DNA from: Helianthus annuus
Lineage: Eukaryota > Streptophyta > Magnoliopsida > Asterales > Asteraceae
DNA length: 64,000 nucleotides
NCBI RefSeq assembly: GCF_002127325.2
Contig: NC_035433.2
Coordinates: 145,545,472-145,609,471, forward strand
Direction: 5' to 3'
The position numbers and the translations under genes are program-made. The notes below the pieces were generated by a model. The model was not told the origin of the DNA. It saw only the letters and a list, made by a program, of their open reading frames with translations, and did no database searches. Below are positions 11,347-22,399 of this stretch, one piece after another; the stretch's first letter is position 1; the number at the start of each line of letters is the position of its first letter.

Positions 11347-12404
11347 TTAAATAAGGGATTTAGTGCTTACCCTAGCATTAATCCAGATGAGTTTAACCCT
11401 TATGTTGGCACCACTTTGTGAAGCATACACGGCTATTGCCCAATAAAAAATCAAAATTATATCAGAAACAGACCCTTTGTCCATTTTTCCTACAGACCGC
11501 CAACAAAGTTGAGCAAAAGAGACACCATACATGTGATGAAAGGAAAGAAACAAAACATGAAACTTAACCTTGACATGTGTGCTAGGAAACACAGAAGTGC
11601 GAAGTGTGTCCTGTGTATCATCTGTAAGTTTTCTTCTCGGATGCTAAGAACAAAAGCAGCTTGGTTTGATGTAGATGCAGTTAATGTTATCCTATACCCA
11701 GCATCCCATCATTTATGCATACCTTCACTTGGATACAACAAGTCAAGTTCCACAACCTAGGATCACATTAATACAAAATCAAACAAATTGCTCATGTAAA
11801 TAACAAAAGAAATGTTTTGACCTGGTCAGAGAATCCAGCGCCATAGGACATAACAATTGCCCACATGGTTCTCGCAGTTGCCATAGCAGTGATATGGAAT
11901 CTTCCTCTCCATTTATTATTTATCCACTAAAAAGAAAATGATTCACTGACTTTGTAACACTACTGATGTACTGGGTACCTACATTTTAGACAAAAAAAAA
12001 ACTAGAAGATGAGAGAGCGAGCATGCAAGCACTCAGCTTTACAAGATATGATTGTCCTTACCCTTAACCAAAGAGCTCCTATTGTTCGCACATGCTATCA
12101 CGCTAATATCGCAGGATTTCTCCAACTGTTGCATAATCTAATCCTTTAATATACAACAAAATGCTTAGTAGTCTGAAATAAATCATTCAACAAACAGACC
12201 CTAAAACATGAAGAACCTTGTTGAGAAATGAGGGAGAGAGTTGGTAAACTTGAGAGGTGATACCGTGCCAGAATCCATTATAAGATCCCATAGGTTTAAG
12301 CAAGAAGCCACACTGCTGATGAGCAACCCATCTACGTTTCCTTTGTCAATATGTTGAGCAAGTCTCTGATCTGCCACATCACAGTGATATCTACAGCAAC
12401 ACAT
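11347..12404 (-). other. Unrecognised minus-strand open segments in the CACTA element
   Basis: Minus-strand open frames occur at 11592-11347 and 12404-12201, with short open stretches between. The 3' end of the first (to 11371) reads as the exon just before the Ulp1 C-terminus. The remainder, including the stretch with GNVDGLLISSVASCLNLWD, has no recognised relative. It may be the diverged upstream part of the peptidase gene or captured host DNA. Splice borders were not established. Confidence 0.3.
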
Positions 12405-12586
12405 TTACATGTAAGTTTATATAACATATGATAAAAAAAATTTTATAAGTGATATCCAAATTTCGCAGTACGTTGGAACATAACAAAAAAGCATTTTTTT
12501 TATAAGTGATGTCTCAATATGACAACATAAATATCTTATTACAATACTAATCTAATTTTGAAATGAAGCGACTTAGAAGGTCATAA

Positions 12587-12926
12587 GGGTGGAAGGAGTG
12601 CTCAAACACTCCCCATTTTCACTACCCAATAATCTCATGCCATGTCAACTCCCCCTCACTCCCCATTTTACACTCAATCACTAGCAATACTCAAACACAT
12701 GGAGAGTAGTAAACAATTTTAAAAAAATTGTGATTGGTTGAAAAAGGGTGAGGCCCACCATTAACCCTTTCTTTCCCCTCTATCTCTTCTCTACTCTTTC
12801 GGTTTCTCTTTCGGTGAGTATTCACCGTCTTGGGCAATCATCAAACACCGAATGGGGGGTGGCATCCCCTTGCCGCGCGGTAAAGTGGGGTTACCGAAGG
12901 CTTCCCCGAACACACTCCTTCCGCCC
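12587..12926. mobile_element. Harbinger/Tourist-like MITE, 340 bp
   Basis: The terminal repeats are GGGTGGAAGGAGTG and the complement of GGGCGGAAGGAGTG, with the perfect TSD TAA (12584-12586 and 12927-12929). The size, 3-bp TSD and lack of coding sequence fit a Tourist-type MITE. The 61-codon frame inside at 12748-12933 is not a gene. It is inserted in the CACTA element. Confidence 0.85.
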
Positions 12927-12929
12927 TAA

Positions 12930-13300
12930 GTAGTACTTTGGCAACCTCGGTTAACCCATTCTGTTTTCAGTTACCCATGTTTATCTATTTGAGCTGGTTA
13001 GACATAAAACACTATTTTCAGTTACCTGTTCTTTAAGAGTTTATCTATTTGAGCTGGTTAAACATAAAACAAAATTGTCTTGACAACAGTTTGTATCCCA
13101 CTTTTTATTCATTCTCTACCTAGTCATGTTATAGTTGCCTTGACTAATAAATAATTTAATCAAAATAAAATAAAACAAGATAACTATTAGAATGTTCTTA
13201 TTTTACTAATATTCACGTGTATATTCGATTAAACAATAAATTATAAACTACATAACACAATGAAGTTCAATAAACCTCTTATGTTAAATTGGATTCCTTG
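12930..13300. other. CACTA interior, no gene seen
   Basis: AT-rich. A direct repeat containing TTTATCTATTTGAGCTGGTT appears twice at about 12978 and 13040. Confidence 0.5.
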
Positions 13301-13763
13301 TAGGGTGTAAACGAGCTGAGCCGAGACCGAGCTCGACCAGATTTGAGCTCGAGCTCGTTTAACATATGAAAGCTCGAGCTCGGTTCGATATAAAGCTCGA
13401 GCTCGGCTTGAAGGTAATTTTTCAAGCTCGAGCTCGGCTTGGGCTCAACTTGTTTAGTATTTATTAATTAATCTATATCAATTATAATTATTATTATACA
13501 TATAATTTAGTTATTTTTTTATATTTATATAAATGGTAACTATTATTATATAAATATATATTTAATATATTAATAAAAAAATATATAAACAGAAAGCTCG
13601 TTTAGGCTCGCGAGCCGGCTCGAGCTCAATAAGCGAAGCTCGGGCTCGTTTACTAAACGAGCTTGTTTTTAGGCTCGGGCTCCAGCTCAAGCTCGTTTAA
13701 GCTCCGCTCGTTCGAGCTTTTTTTCAAGCCGAGCTCGAGTAGCTCGACTCGTTTGCACCCCTA
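13301..13763. mobile_element. hAT-type MITE built of GAGCTCG units
   Basis: The terminal repeats are TAGGGTGTAAACGAG and the complement of TAGGGGTGCAAACGAG. The 8-bp flanks ATTCCTTG and GTTGCTTG match at six of eight positions, consistent with an aged hAT TSD. Both arms are arrays of AGCTCGAGCTCG palindromes around an AT-rich centre. A fragment of similar composition sits at 28203-28322. Confidence 0.75.
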
Positions 13764-14609
13764 GTTGCTTGTGAGTTTGAAATTAGAAGCATTACAGTTT
13801 CCTACATCAATACAAGAATCCATGATACCATGGTTGGCAATCTAGAAAATATTGCCCAGCCAATGAAAGGTTAGGGATTAGATTTCTAGTACTTGTTACA
13901 TTACAAAAAACAAAAGGAAAAGCAGAGAGTGATGAATTATAAAATTAAAACTTATAGCATTCCCAGGACATATACATACATACTTGCTAGATTAATAAAC
14001 AAAATAGATAAACAAATCAAGGGACCACATGTGATACTTATAAATGACTCAAAATTCGGCATAAAGAGACCACGCATAGGATCATATTCAACAGAATCGA
14101 ACATACATTCAACTTTAGCTACTTTAGGGTTCATAAACCATTCAAAAATATGTACACAAACATATAAATAAGAAGTAGATAACATAACCTGCAAACCTCC
14201 TCAAACTTCACCAACATGTTTAAAAGAAGCTCCAACACAGATCCAAAACCTAAATTCATGACACAATAAGAAGTTTATAAAAAAAAATTGGCACTGTGTT
14301 TAAGTATCTAAGAAAAAAACTAGGGTTTTTACCAACGACGTATGCGGGGACGATTTAGAGAAGAAAATGATTTGAAGAAGTGTTCGCTCTGGGCTCACGA
14401 TGCGACGATGGGATTTTTGGAGTTTTTGGCTCTATGAAGGTTAAGGGGATTTTGTTTCGGAGGGTTAAGGGTTCTCTTGTGGGACGGTTGTTTTTTGGAT
14501 TTTGGGACTTTAAGCGGGTTCCTACTTTTAGTTTTGGCGGGCCGTTTAAATTATTTAGCTTTCTTTAATTCTTTTTTGGGCGAATTTGTTACTAGGTGGA
14601 AAAAACCAA
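13764..14609. other. CACTA interior with an overlapping open-frame pair
   Basis: Open frames lie on both strands at about 13893-14194 (92 codons plus, 80 codons minus). Neither matches a known family. The minus-strand one contains the stretch NPKVAKVECMFDSVEYDPM and could be an exon of the element's own minus-strand gene. The segment 14330-14570 has the look of a 5' leader for a minus-strand gene. All of this is inference. Confidence 0.25.
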
Positions 14610-14899
14610 GGGGCTGTTTGTTTACCTTTTAATGAGGCTCTTATTGGTTCAGACCTCTTGCTCGTTCAGCACTTAATGGTTCAGACTGTTTGTTTCACGA
14701 GCAGATGTCTGAATGGTTCAGAAATTTGTCTCTGAATGGTTAAGATTTATACAGAGTCTGAATGGTTAAGACCTCTAATCTGAATTGGTCAGACATTTGC
14801 CTCTGAACGGTTAAGCATTATACAGGCTCTTAATGGTTCAGACCTCTTACTCTCTTACTGGTCAGCACTTAACCATTCAGATGTTGCCAAACAGCCCCC
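14610..14899. mobile_element. MITE with GGGGCTGTTTG ends
   Basis: The ends are GGGGCTGTTTG and the complement of GGGGGCTGTTTGG. The interior repeats short words such as GGTTCAGAC and TTAATGGTTCAG in both orientations. No convincing TSD was found, so the superfamily (Harbinger or hAT) is open. Confidence 0.55.
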
Positions 14900-14986
14900 A
14901 TGTTTTTTTGGGCGAATTTTTAGATAGCCCAAAAATATATTGTTTTGCGGTTGCTTTTACAATTTGTGCGATTCTTTGGTTTTAAG

Positions 14987-15544
14987 TAGGGCTGGCATAT
15001 CGTGTATACACGTACACGAGTAAGGCTGGCATATCGTGTATACCCGTACACGATAAGACACGATACACGAAATCCCATACACGAACACGACATGATAACT
15101 TATCGTGTCCTTTTTTCAAACACGAACACGACACGATATGCACGAAAATTACCTGTTAATACCTGTTAACACGACTGTTCGACTGTTATACACGAAAATT
15201 ACCTGTTAATACCTGTTAACACGAACACGGCATGCTATCTGAGAGTTACAGAGGGAGTTTAGATTTTTATTTATTTATTTATTTTTAATTGAATTAGGAA
15301 TGAAAATAGAAAGGAATTAAGGAACCCACACTCACATTGCCGATGAGTTTTATTTAATTTAATTTCTTATCGTGTACTAACGGGTATTAACAGTTAAACA
15401 GGTATTTAACCTGTTTATACACGAAAATTAACAGGTAATCTCGTGTCTACCTGTTTGGTACACAATACCTGTTAAGGCCATACACGATACCTGTTAACTT
15501 CGTGTAGGTTCGTGTCATGTATTCGTGTAAAATTGTCAGCCCTA
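14987..15544. mobile_element. hAT-type MITE, 558 bp
   Basis: The terminal repeats are TAGGGCTGGCA and the complement of TAGGGCTGACA, with a perfect 8-bp TSD, GTTTTAAG (14979-14986 and 15545-15552). The interior consists of inverted CACGATA/TATCGTG and ACCTGTTAA words. Non-coding, inserted in the CACTA element. Confidence 0.85.
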
Positions 15545-15648
15545 GTTTTAAGATGGGCACAAAAGTATTTTGGGCGGGTTTAGGTTTTAGACCGCTCAAA
15601 ATTACTTTTTCTAGTCCCCAACTAAATTTCTTTTTCTACCAGTATGAA

Positions 15649-16753
15649 CAATGTTGTAAGAATCGCTAGGTGCTAGTCGGGCGGTGGGGTACCGACTAGC
15701 GATTACTCGGGATTAATCGGATCAAGATTTTTATATGTAATTTTTAGTTATATATATACACACACATTTTTATATGTAGTTTTATAAAGTAGGAATGGGA
15801 TCAAATACAAACACTTAAGTTTGTAAGAACCATAAGAACCAATACATAATTGACAAGTGTCCATCAATAAAAAATTAGTTTAGGGGTAATTTAGACTTTT
15901 TGACCATATTTATTTATAACTAATTAAAAATAATTACAAAAAATATAATCAGCACAACACTATATAATTAGCACAACATCATTAATCGTTCTTCATTATC
16001 AGCACATCGTCCTCGAATCGTTCTCCATTATCAACATAAACGACATTATCACAACATCTTCAATCGTTCTCCATTATCAGCACACCAGATGTGCTGATTA
16101 TATCTACTTTTGGTGTTTGTTTGTATTATTTTGTAATTAACACATAATCAGCACCTTATTAGCACAAATATAAAACACCTTTTGTTAACTTTTTTTAAAA
16201 AACACTTTTATAAATACAAAAAGGTATAGCAATATGGTACTCATATTAAAGATAAAAAAATACTTGATTTTATGGTATATATTTTTAAAAAAAAATAATG
16301 AAGTATATAAAAGTTATTTTAGTTTAAAAAACCTTGGTGGAATTTGTATTTAATAGAAAATGGTCAAATGACTAGCAATTTTACAAAATTACCCCTAATT
16401 TGTTAGTAGTAATTTTTAATTATAAGAGTTTTATTTATAATCAATATCAACCCTTGATTTAAATTAACAATGGTTCAGATCTGTTCTTACGGTTCTTATA
16501 ATTAGCACTGTTTGTACAGGATCTCAACCCTTATAAAGTATACATGTTTTAACCCCTTATGGATCCATTGTTTTAAGTAATTGGAAGGAATTTATAAGGT
16601 TTAGTCGAAATTTGGCCAACGTCTAGCCACAATTTTGCCAGAATAGGACCGCCATTGACCGCCTAGTGAATAATCGGCCATTAATCAGTGAACCTCCGAT
16701 TAGTGATTAATCGGGCGACTAATCAGAGACTAATCAGGATTTTTACAATTATG
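15649..16753. mobile_element. Non-autonomous hAT element, interrupted by a MITE
   Basis: The ends are CAATGTTGTAAGAATC and the complement of CATAATTGTAAAAATC, with the perfect 8-bp TSD AGTATGAA (15641-15648 and 16754-16761). Subterminal DNA carries ACTAATCGG/CCGATTAGT words, which also occur at 59528-59760 just upstream of a hAT BED-finger remnant. This is therefore probably a deletion derivative of that hAT family. A 740-bp element at 15791-16530 is inserted in it. Confidence 0.8.
15791..16530. mobile_element. MITE with 9-bp TSD (MULE-like), nested in a hAT element
   Basis: It is flanked by the perfect 9-bp repeat TTATAAAGT (15782-15790 and 16531-16539). The ends match imperfectly: AGGAATGGGATC on the left against the complement of GGGTTGAGATC on the right. 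Subterminal GTAAGAACC/GGTTCTTA words are in inverted order. The 9-bp TSD suggests a Mutator-like origin. No transposase. Confidence 0.75.
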
Positions 16754-16879
16754 AGTATGAATAAGTTTACCTTTTCTTTTAAGACCATTCATAACTATCC
16801 GTGTAGACTTTGCGATCATCGAAGTCGTAATCCCGAACTCCTTCGAGCTAAATTTCTTCCATTCCTTATGTTTATATAA

Positions 16880-17333
16880 TGTTTTTTATGACGCTAAAAG
16901 ATGACACACAAAAACAATTTCATAAATTTATTAAATTTTGTATAACCATGACATTTTTTCTTGACACGCATTTAAACGTCATAAAATAAGTGTGTCTCAT
17001 TAATCGAATGTCAAGATAGATCTTGTTTTTTTATGACGCTAAAAGGATGACAAACAAAAAAGCGTGTCATAAACATATTGAATTTTGTAAAACCATGACA
17101 TTTTTTTCTTGACAGACACTTTCGAATGTCATAAAATGAGTGTCATTATTTGCGTATCAAGATAAATCTTGTTTTCTTTATGACACTAAAAACACGACAC
17201 ACAAAAAAGAATGTCATAGATTTATTAAATTTTGTAAATCATGACATTTTTTTCTTGATATACACTTTTGAATGTCATAAAATATGCGCGTGTCATTGTT
17301 CGCGTGTCAAGAGAAGTGTATTTTCTAGTAGTG
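16880..17333. repeat. CACTA right subterminal tandem array, about 150-bp unit x3
   Basis: Three copies of a unit (from about 16885, 17030 and 17180) each contain TTTATGAC, AAATTTTGTA, CATGACATTTTTTTC and a GTGTCA-type motif. The array runs to the right terminus and mirrors the left subterminal TGACAC motifs. Confidence 0.75.
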
Positions 17334-17446
17334 TAGTGTATTTTACGATTTGATGATGTAAATCAATGGACAGGATTTATTCACCCGGTTCACAAATACA
17401 CTAGTGTAAACTCTAGAATCCCACCATATATATATTTATATATATA

Positions 17447-18561
17447 TAGGTAGAGGATCCTGTAAAAAAGGCCTAAAGTGTGAGAAAGGTAAGAAAGAAT
17501 CTACACCATTAGATCTATGATCTAATGGTTGAGATTAATAGGGACCATATTGTAAAATTTGATTTATTTTTTGGACTGAATTGAAAATTCCAGGGGTAAT
17601 AAAGTCTTTATATCCATTAAAAAAATGGAAACTGTAAATCATAATCCCTACAATCTCTCTCTCTCTCTCCAGATGATCTCCATCTATGATCAAAGATCTC
17701 TCTCATAATCACGACAGCGGCCAATCGGAAATCGGAAGATCAAACACGACAACGGCAGCGGCGGCGGTGGTGGTGCGAGCGGCAGCGGCGGTGGTGGTGG
17801 TGCGAGCGAGCGACAGCGGCGGTGGTGCTGGTGCGAGTGGCAGCGGCGGTGGTGGTGCCGGATTTAGCAGTGGTGGTGGTCCTGCGATCTCTTTCTATCT
17901 ACATCGAACGGCGCCGGAAGTGGAGAAGATGAAACAGAGGTGTTATATTCTTTCATTAATGGTGTTTTTTTTTTCTTTTATGAATGATGTTTTTTTTTCT
18001 TTTCTGAATGGTATTATTTTGTTTCTGGATGGTGTTATTTTCTTTTTTCTGAATGGTGTTATATTTATTTACTGAATGGTGTTATATTCTTGTATTGAAT
18101 GGTGTTATATTATTTACTGAATGGTGTTATTTTGTTTACTGAATGATGTTATTTTTTGTTTACTGGATAGTTTTTTTTTTTTTTTTTTCTGAATGGTGTT
18201 ATTTTGTTTCTGAATGGTGTTATTTTGTTTCTGAATGGTGTTATTTTTTGTTTACTGAATGGTGTTATATCTTGTACTGAATGGTATTATTTTGTGTACT
18301 GAATGGTGTTATATTTTTGTTTACTGAATGGTGTTATATTATTTTCGTAAAAACACAATGAATTGAACTATGAATTTTTTTAAAACACCATGTCATAAAC
18401 ATGGCTCTGATTCTGTGAGTGTTGCAAAAAAAATTAAAATGATGTTATGGACGGTTATATTCCTTAAATCAATGATTTTCTCTCTCCAAATCCTTAAATC
18501 AAGGATTACCATATTTGAATTTGTTAATGCATTTACAATCTTACCCTTTTCAATTAATTTA
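17447..18561. mobile_element. Left part of a MITE-like element split by the 16-kb CACTA insertion
   Basis: The left end (about 17447-17520) is repeated in reverse complement at 34741-34801. The two share GTGTGAGAAAGGTAAGAAAG and CCATTAGATC over about 65 bp. Both outer ends abut TA microsatellites, so a TA-rich TSD cannot be measured. The interior here has a CT tract, a GCGGTGGTG-rich stretch and a minisatellite. The CACTA element at 18562-34737 lies between the two ends. Superfamily uncertain; a MULE-like or Helitron-like origin is possible. Confidence 0.65.
17940..18350 (+). repeat. Minisatellite of TGAATGGTGTTATTTT
   Basis: At least twelve imperfect copies of TGAATGGTGTTAT followed by variable T-rich spacers, with a period of about 20-27 bp. 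The open frame 17686-18075 runs through the GGTGGTG-rich DNA upstream and into this array and is judged a composition artefact. Confidence 0.75.
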
Positions 18562-18830
18562 CACTAGTACAAAAATGAACAAAGGATGCTATGGGTGTTT
18601 TCAAAAGATGCGGTTGGTAGGTTGCAACCGCATCTTTTGATTCATCTAACAAAGTCATGTATTTATTTAAAAAAAAAAACATCGCCCAAAAGATGCGGTT
18701 CTAGTGTAACCGCATCTTTCAATTTCGCAAAAGATGCGGTTCTAATGTAATCGCATTTTTAGCATCTTTCAATTTCGCTCTTAAGATGCGGTTCTAATAT
18801 AACCGCATTTTTTACATTCACTAGAATGAA
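18562..18830. repeat. CACTA left subterminal repeats
   Basis: Four AAGATGCGGTT motifs are each followed within 10-20 bp by a complementary AACCGCAT motif, giving small hairpins. They are presumed binding sites for the TNPA-like protein encoded by the element. Confidence 0.8.
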
Positions 18831-18945
18831 TCTACATCCACTGACCCATTCAATTATTAATTCAATCTATAAAGTCTGACAACTTGACTTTTATATACAT
18901 AAATTCGAACTACCATTTTAACCTTAATATAAACTTAAACTATTT

Positions 18946-20452
18946 GAGTTAATTACTGTTTTCGTCCCTGAGGTTTGTCAAAAATAACGGTTTCAGTCCA
19001 TTAGTTTAAAAATTGCGATTTCAGTCCATTAGTTTCATTTTCGTAACCATTTCAGTCCACTAACTTAACTCCATCCATTTATTTTGTTAACTTTGAGTTA
19101 ACTAACTAATTCAGGGACGGTTTGCGTCAGTTTTAGAAACATAGGGACTTAAGTGTAAACTCTAAAACATTAAAACAAAAAAAATAGTAAATTCCAAAAA
19201 ATCAAAAAAATTCCAAAAAACCAAACAAATTCCAAAAAATTCTAAAAAATAATAAAAATTCTAAAAAATCATAAAAATTCTAAAAAATCCAAAAAATCCG
19301 TTTCGGCGCAAACTGTTTCGAACCCGAACCGTTTCCAGCTGAACCGTCCGTACCGTTTCGACCCGAACCGTTTCGAGCCGAACCGTTTCGACCCGTACCG
19401 TTTCGAAGCCGAACCGTTTCGACCCGTACCGTTTCGAAGCCGAACCGTTTCGAGCTGAACCGTTTCGAACCGGACCGTTTCGACCCGTACCGTTTCGAAG
19501 CCAAACCGTTTCAAGCCGTACCGTTTCGAACCGAACCGTGCCGTTTCGAACCGAACCGTTTCGAGCTGAACCGTTTCGAACCAAACCATGCCGTATCGAA
19601 CCGAACCGTTTCGAGCTGAGCTGTATCGAACCGTACCGTTTCGACCCGAACCGTTTCGAAGCCGTACCGTTTCGAAGCCGAACCGTTTCGGTTCGATACG
19701 GCACGGTTCGCGTTGAAACGGTACAGCTTGAAACGGTTTGGTCCGAAACGGTTCGGTTCGATACGGCACGGTTCGGTTCGAAACGGTTCAGCTCGAAACG
19801 ATTCGGTTCGAAACGGTACGGTTTGAAACGGTTCGGCTTCGAAACGGTACGGGTCGAAACGGTTCGGTTCGAAACGGTTCAGCTCGAAACGGTTCGGCTT
19901 CGAAACGGTACGGGTCGAAACGGTTCGGCTCGAAACGGTACGGGTCGAAACGGTTCAGCTCGAAACGGTTCCGGTCGAAACGGTACGGACGGTTCAGCTC
20001 GAAACGGTTCGGGTCGAAACGGTACGGGTCGAAACGGTTCGCGTCGAAACGGTTAAGCTCGAAACGGTTTGGGTTCGAAACAGTTCGCGCCGAAACGGAT
20101 TTTTTAGAATTTTTTAGAATTTTTATGATTTTTTAGAATTTTTATTATTTTTTAGAATTTTTTGGAATTTGTTTGGTTTTTTTGGAATTTTTTTAATTTT
20201 TTGGAATTTACTATTTTTTTTGTTTTAATGTTTTAGAGTTTACACTTAAGTCCCTGTGTTTCTAAAACTGACGCAAACCGTCCCTGAATTAGTTAGTTAA
20301 CTCAAAGTTAACAAAATAAATTGATGGAGTTAAGTTAGTGGACTGAAATGGTTACGAAAATGAAACTAATGGACTGAAATCGCAATTTTTAAACTAATGG
20401 ACTGAAACCGTTATTTTTGACAAACCTCAGGGACGAAAACAGTAATTAACTC
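18946..20452. mobile_element. Fold-back MULE, 1507 bp, with satellite arms
   Basis: The ends start GAGTTAATTACTGTTTTCG on both strands, and the arms match almost perfectly for at least 250 bp. A perfect 9-bp TSD, AAACTATTT, flanks it (18937-18945 and 20453-20461), diagnostic of Mutator-like insertion. Inside the arms the DNA becomes an inverted array of CGAAACGGTTCGG-type units (about 19295-20095), turning over near 19690. The whole element can therefore fold into a hairpin of roughly 700 bp. Open frames of up to 172 codons across the array only reflect its period and are not genes. Confidence 0.88.
19295..20095. repeat. Inverted CGAAACGGT satellite array
   Basis: Dozens of 10-16 bp units of the form CGAAACGG(T/A)(T/A)CGG(C/G)T run as AACCGTTTCG on the left half and CGAAACGGTT on the right half. 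Variants GGTACGGGT and GGTTCAGCT alternate. A short cluster of the same unit occurs at 41925-41990 in another element. Confidence 0.9.
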
Positions 20453-20461
20453 AAACTATTT

Positions 20462-21660
20462 ATAATATATACAAATCAAGTGACATGTATCTTAAATATT
20501 TATTTTTAAAAAATAAGATATTTATAATATTTTGACTACACACGTATAGTCAAAGGAATAGGAGAAAGATTTCAAAAGTTTGAAAATCATCATCTTCTTC
20601 CATCGTCTTCCTTTAATATCTCAAACAAACATTTCATATTTTTCATATCTTTTTCCTTTAATACTTGAAGAAACGAAGGCTCGTCAAATTTTTATCATCT
20701 TCTTCGTTTTATCTTATGTATACATTAAACTAAAGGTATTATTTCATTTATTGAAATTTTATTTTAGTTTTATTGAATAGTATTAATATATTTTGTTATA
20801 TTTAGGTGAAGGTCGAATTTTACAAGTCTTTTTAGACATCTCATTCAATCATCAAGCAAAGGTATGAAATTTTAACTTTATGTGGTTATTTGTTATGTGT
20901 ATGTATATTTGTGTGAATACGTCGTAAGTCGTGTTGCACGTTAGGTCAAACGACTCGTCTATAGAGCAACAGGAGCCTACACCGATACCAAATAATGTTG
21001 ACAGGAAACCAAACACTAGAGCTACATGTGAAATAAAAGGAAAAATCATCTCATCGCTTGCAGCGACGCCAAGTTCATACATAAACACAAATCGAATAAC
21101 GCATAGCCAAAATAGTAGGATGCCCAATCCGAACGATAAAACAGCTTAGCGATAGTTGAATCCGATTGAAAACCTGTTCATTATCAAAAAATCAGAGTAA
21201 AGTTAATACAAAACCACCAAGACATTGCAGAATTTAGGTCTACTTGAGGAAGAAAAGAAAACTAATTAGTACATAACGAAGTAGGCGAGATTGAAACGTG
21301 CTTACGCTGTCAAATGAAGAATATTTAGCTGAAACAGCTTAGTAGCATGTAAATGTGACCGTAAACCTATTCATTAACAAAGATTCAGAGTAAAATCAAT
21401 ACAAAACAACTGATAAAGTGATGCGGTAGCTCAAATCTAAGATATTATACAACAAATAAATGAAAAAGTGGATATAAACTTGTGGAATTTGGTACAAAAT
21501 TAGCAGCAGTTGTAAAACTTGTTCATCAACAACAATTCATAGTAGAACACAACAAAGAATCCAGATCCTATATTGAATTATCTTTATTTTTCACCGTGAT
21601 TACCATACACCTCAAACATAACAATTCACCTGTTGTAGTATTTGAATCCCAACACCAACA
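20462..21660. other. CACTA interior left of the captured gene, no gene recognised
   Basis: AT-rich. Opposed open frames at about 20852-21149 (91 codons minus, 72 codons plus) have no recognised family. A direct repeat of about 50 bp occurs near 21172 and 21364, with shared words TCAGAGTAAA and CAATACAAAAC (first copy TTAATACAAAAC). It could be non-coding DNA captured with the sugar transporter fragment. Confidence 0.35.
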
Positions 21661-21661
21661 A

Positions 21662-22287
21662 TCAATGCTTGTTTAATACCAGCTTGGAAAGATCAGCCCA
21701 ACTTGTCACATCTTTAGTAGACTGTTGTGGTTTGATCAGACCCGACTGAATCGGGTTCTGACCCATCGTATCATCTAAACAAAGAACTGATCTACTAACA
21801 AGAGCCGAGGCCCGAACCCCGTCACCATCATCCGCAACCGGGAGTGAAGCAATGGACCCGCGTCTGGATTCTGCACCACCCTCCTGGTGCAAGTAAATCC
21901 GCTGCAACCCGCCCGCTTTCTTCCCGACTTCGGTCTTTGTATACGCCAACTGCCACCCACCACCAATCCCTATCACACTATTCGACTCGCTAGGCTGATC
22001 TGTGTTTAACATACTCCTAGAAACCGGAGCAATCATGTCTTTATCTACACTAGTTGAATTAAGCGATAGCAACGGGGTTTTTACATTATCATTAGTTTCG
22101 TCCACGGATAAGTTCCCATTTTCGTGATTACTCTCTACATCCGGGTTTATGCTGATCGCCATGAAACATGCTTCCGAAATTTGGGAAGATCATGCTTCCG
22201 GTTTCGTTCTGTTTCTCGTGAACACTTCCGAATAGAGTCACCATTGGATCCATCATTTGTGCATAGATGGAACATACTGAAGTGAAT
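21662..22287 (-). pseudogene. Captured fragment of a tonoplast monosaccharide transporter gene (MSSP/TMT), central loop
   Basis: The minus strand encodes part of the large hydrophilic loop that distinguishes plant monosaccharide-sensing proteins (tonoplast sugar/H+ antiporters) from other sugar carriers. Recognisable in order are DPMVTLFGSVHE, FPNFGSMF, GIGGGWQLAY, RIYLHQEG and SRRGSI, then ALVSRS and SWADL. An acceptor-like TGTAG lies just before 22287, so the fragment starts at an exon border. A frameshift near 22135-22160 separates the first 50 residues from the rest. None of the twelve membrane helices is present, so no transporter can be made. It lies antisense to the CACTA genes, and unrelated sequence follows after SWADL. 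A transduplicated host gene piece is the best reading. Confidence 0.85.
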
Positions 22288-22399
22288 CTACAAAACAAGG
22301 GTTTACAAGGTTTTTGGTGATATACCAAAGAGTAACTAGCTACAGATATACCAAACAGACACCACAGAACAAAACAGAGGTTTTCAGGTTTCAAATTAC

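Larger units (their letters stand above)
10388..17333 (-). mobile_element. CACTA (En/Spm) element, 6946 bp, non-autonomous
   Basis: The element begins CACTACTAGAAAA and ends TTTTCTAGTAGTG, with the 3-bp TSD TAG on both sides (10385-10387 and 17334-17336). Subterminal DNA at both ends is packed with TGACAC/GTGTCA words, the likely binding sites of a TNPA-type protein. The only recognisable coding remnant is the C-terminus of a Ulp1/C48 peptidase gene on the minus strand. No TNP2 transposase region was found. Several smaller elements have inserted into it (12587, 13301, 14610, 14987 and 15649, the last itself interrupted at 15791). Confidence 0.85.

Noticed and set aside
17686..18075. 129-codon Ala/Gly-rich frame
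   Set aside because: Runs through GGTGGTG-rich sequence into a T-rich minisatellite. No conserved domain and no start context.
19261..20136. Overlapping open frames up to 172 codons reading Arg-Asn-Gly-Ser repeats
   Set aside because: They occur on both strands and in several frames of a short CG-rich satellite whose unit lacks stop codons. This is a periodicity artefact, not coding.
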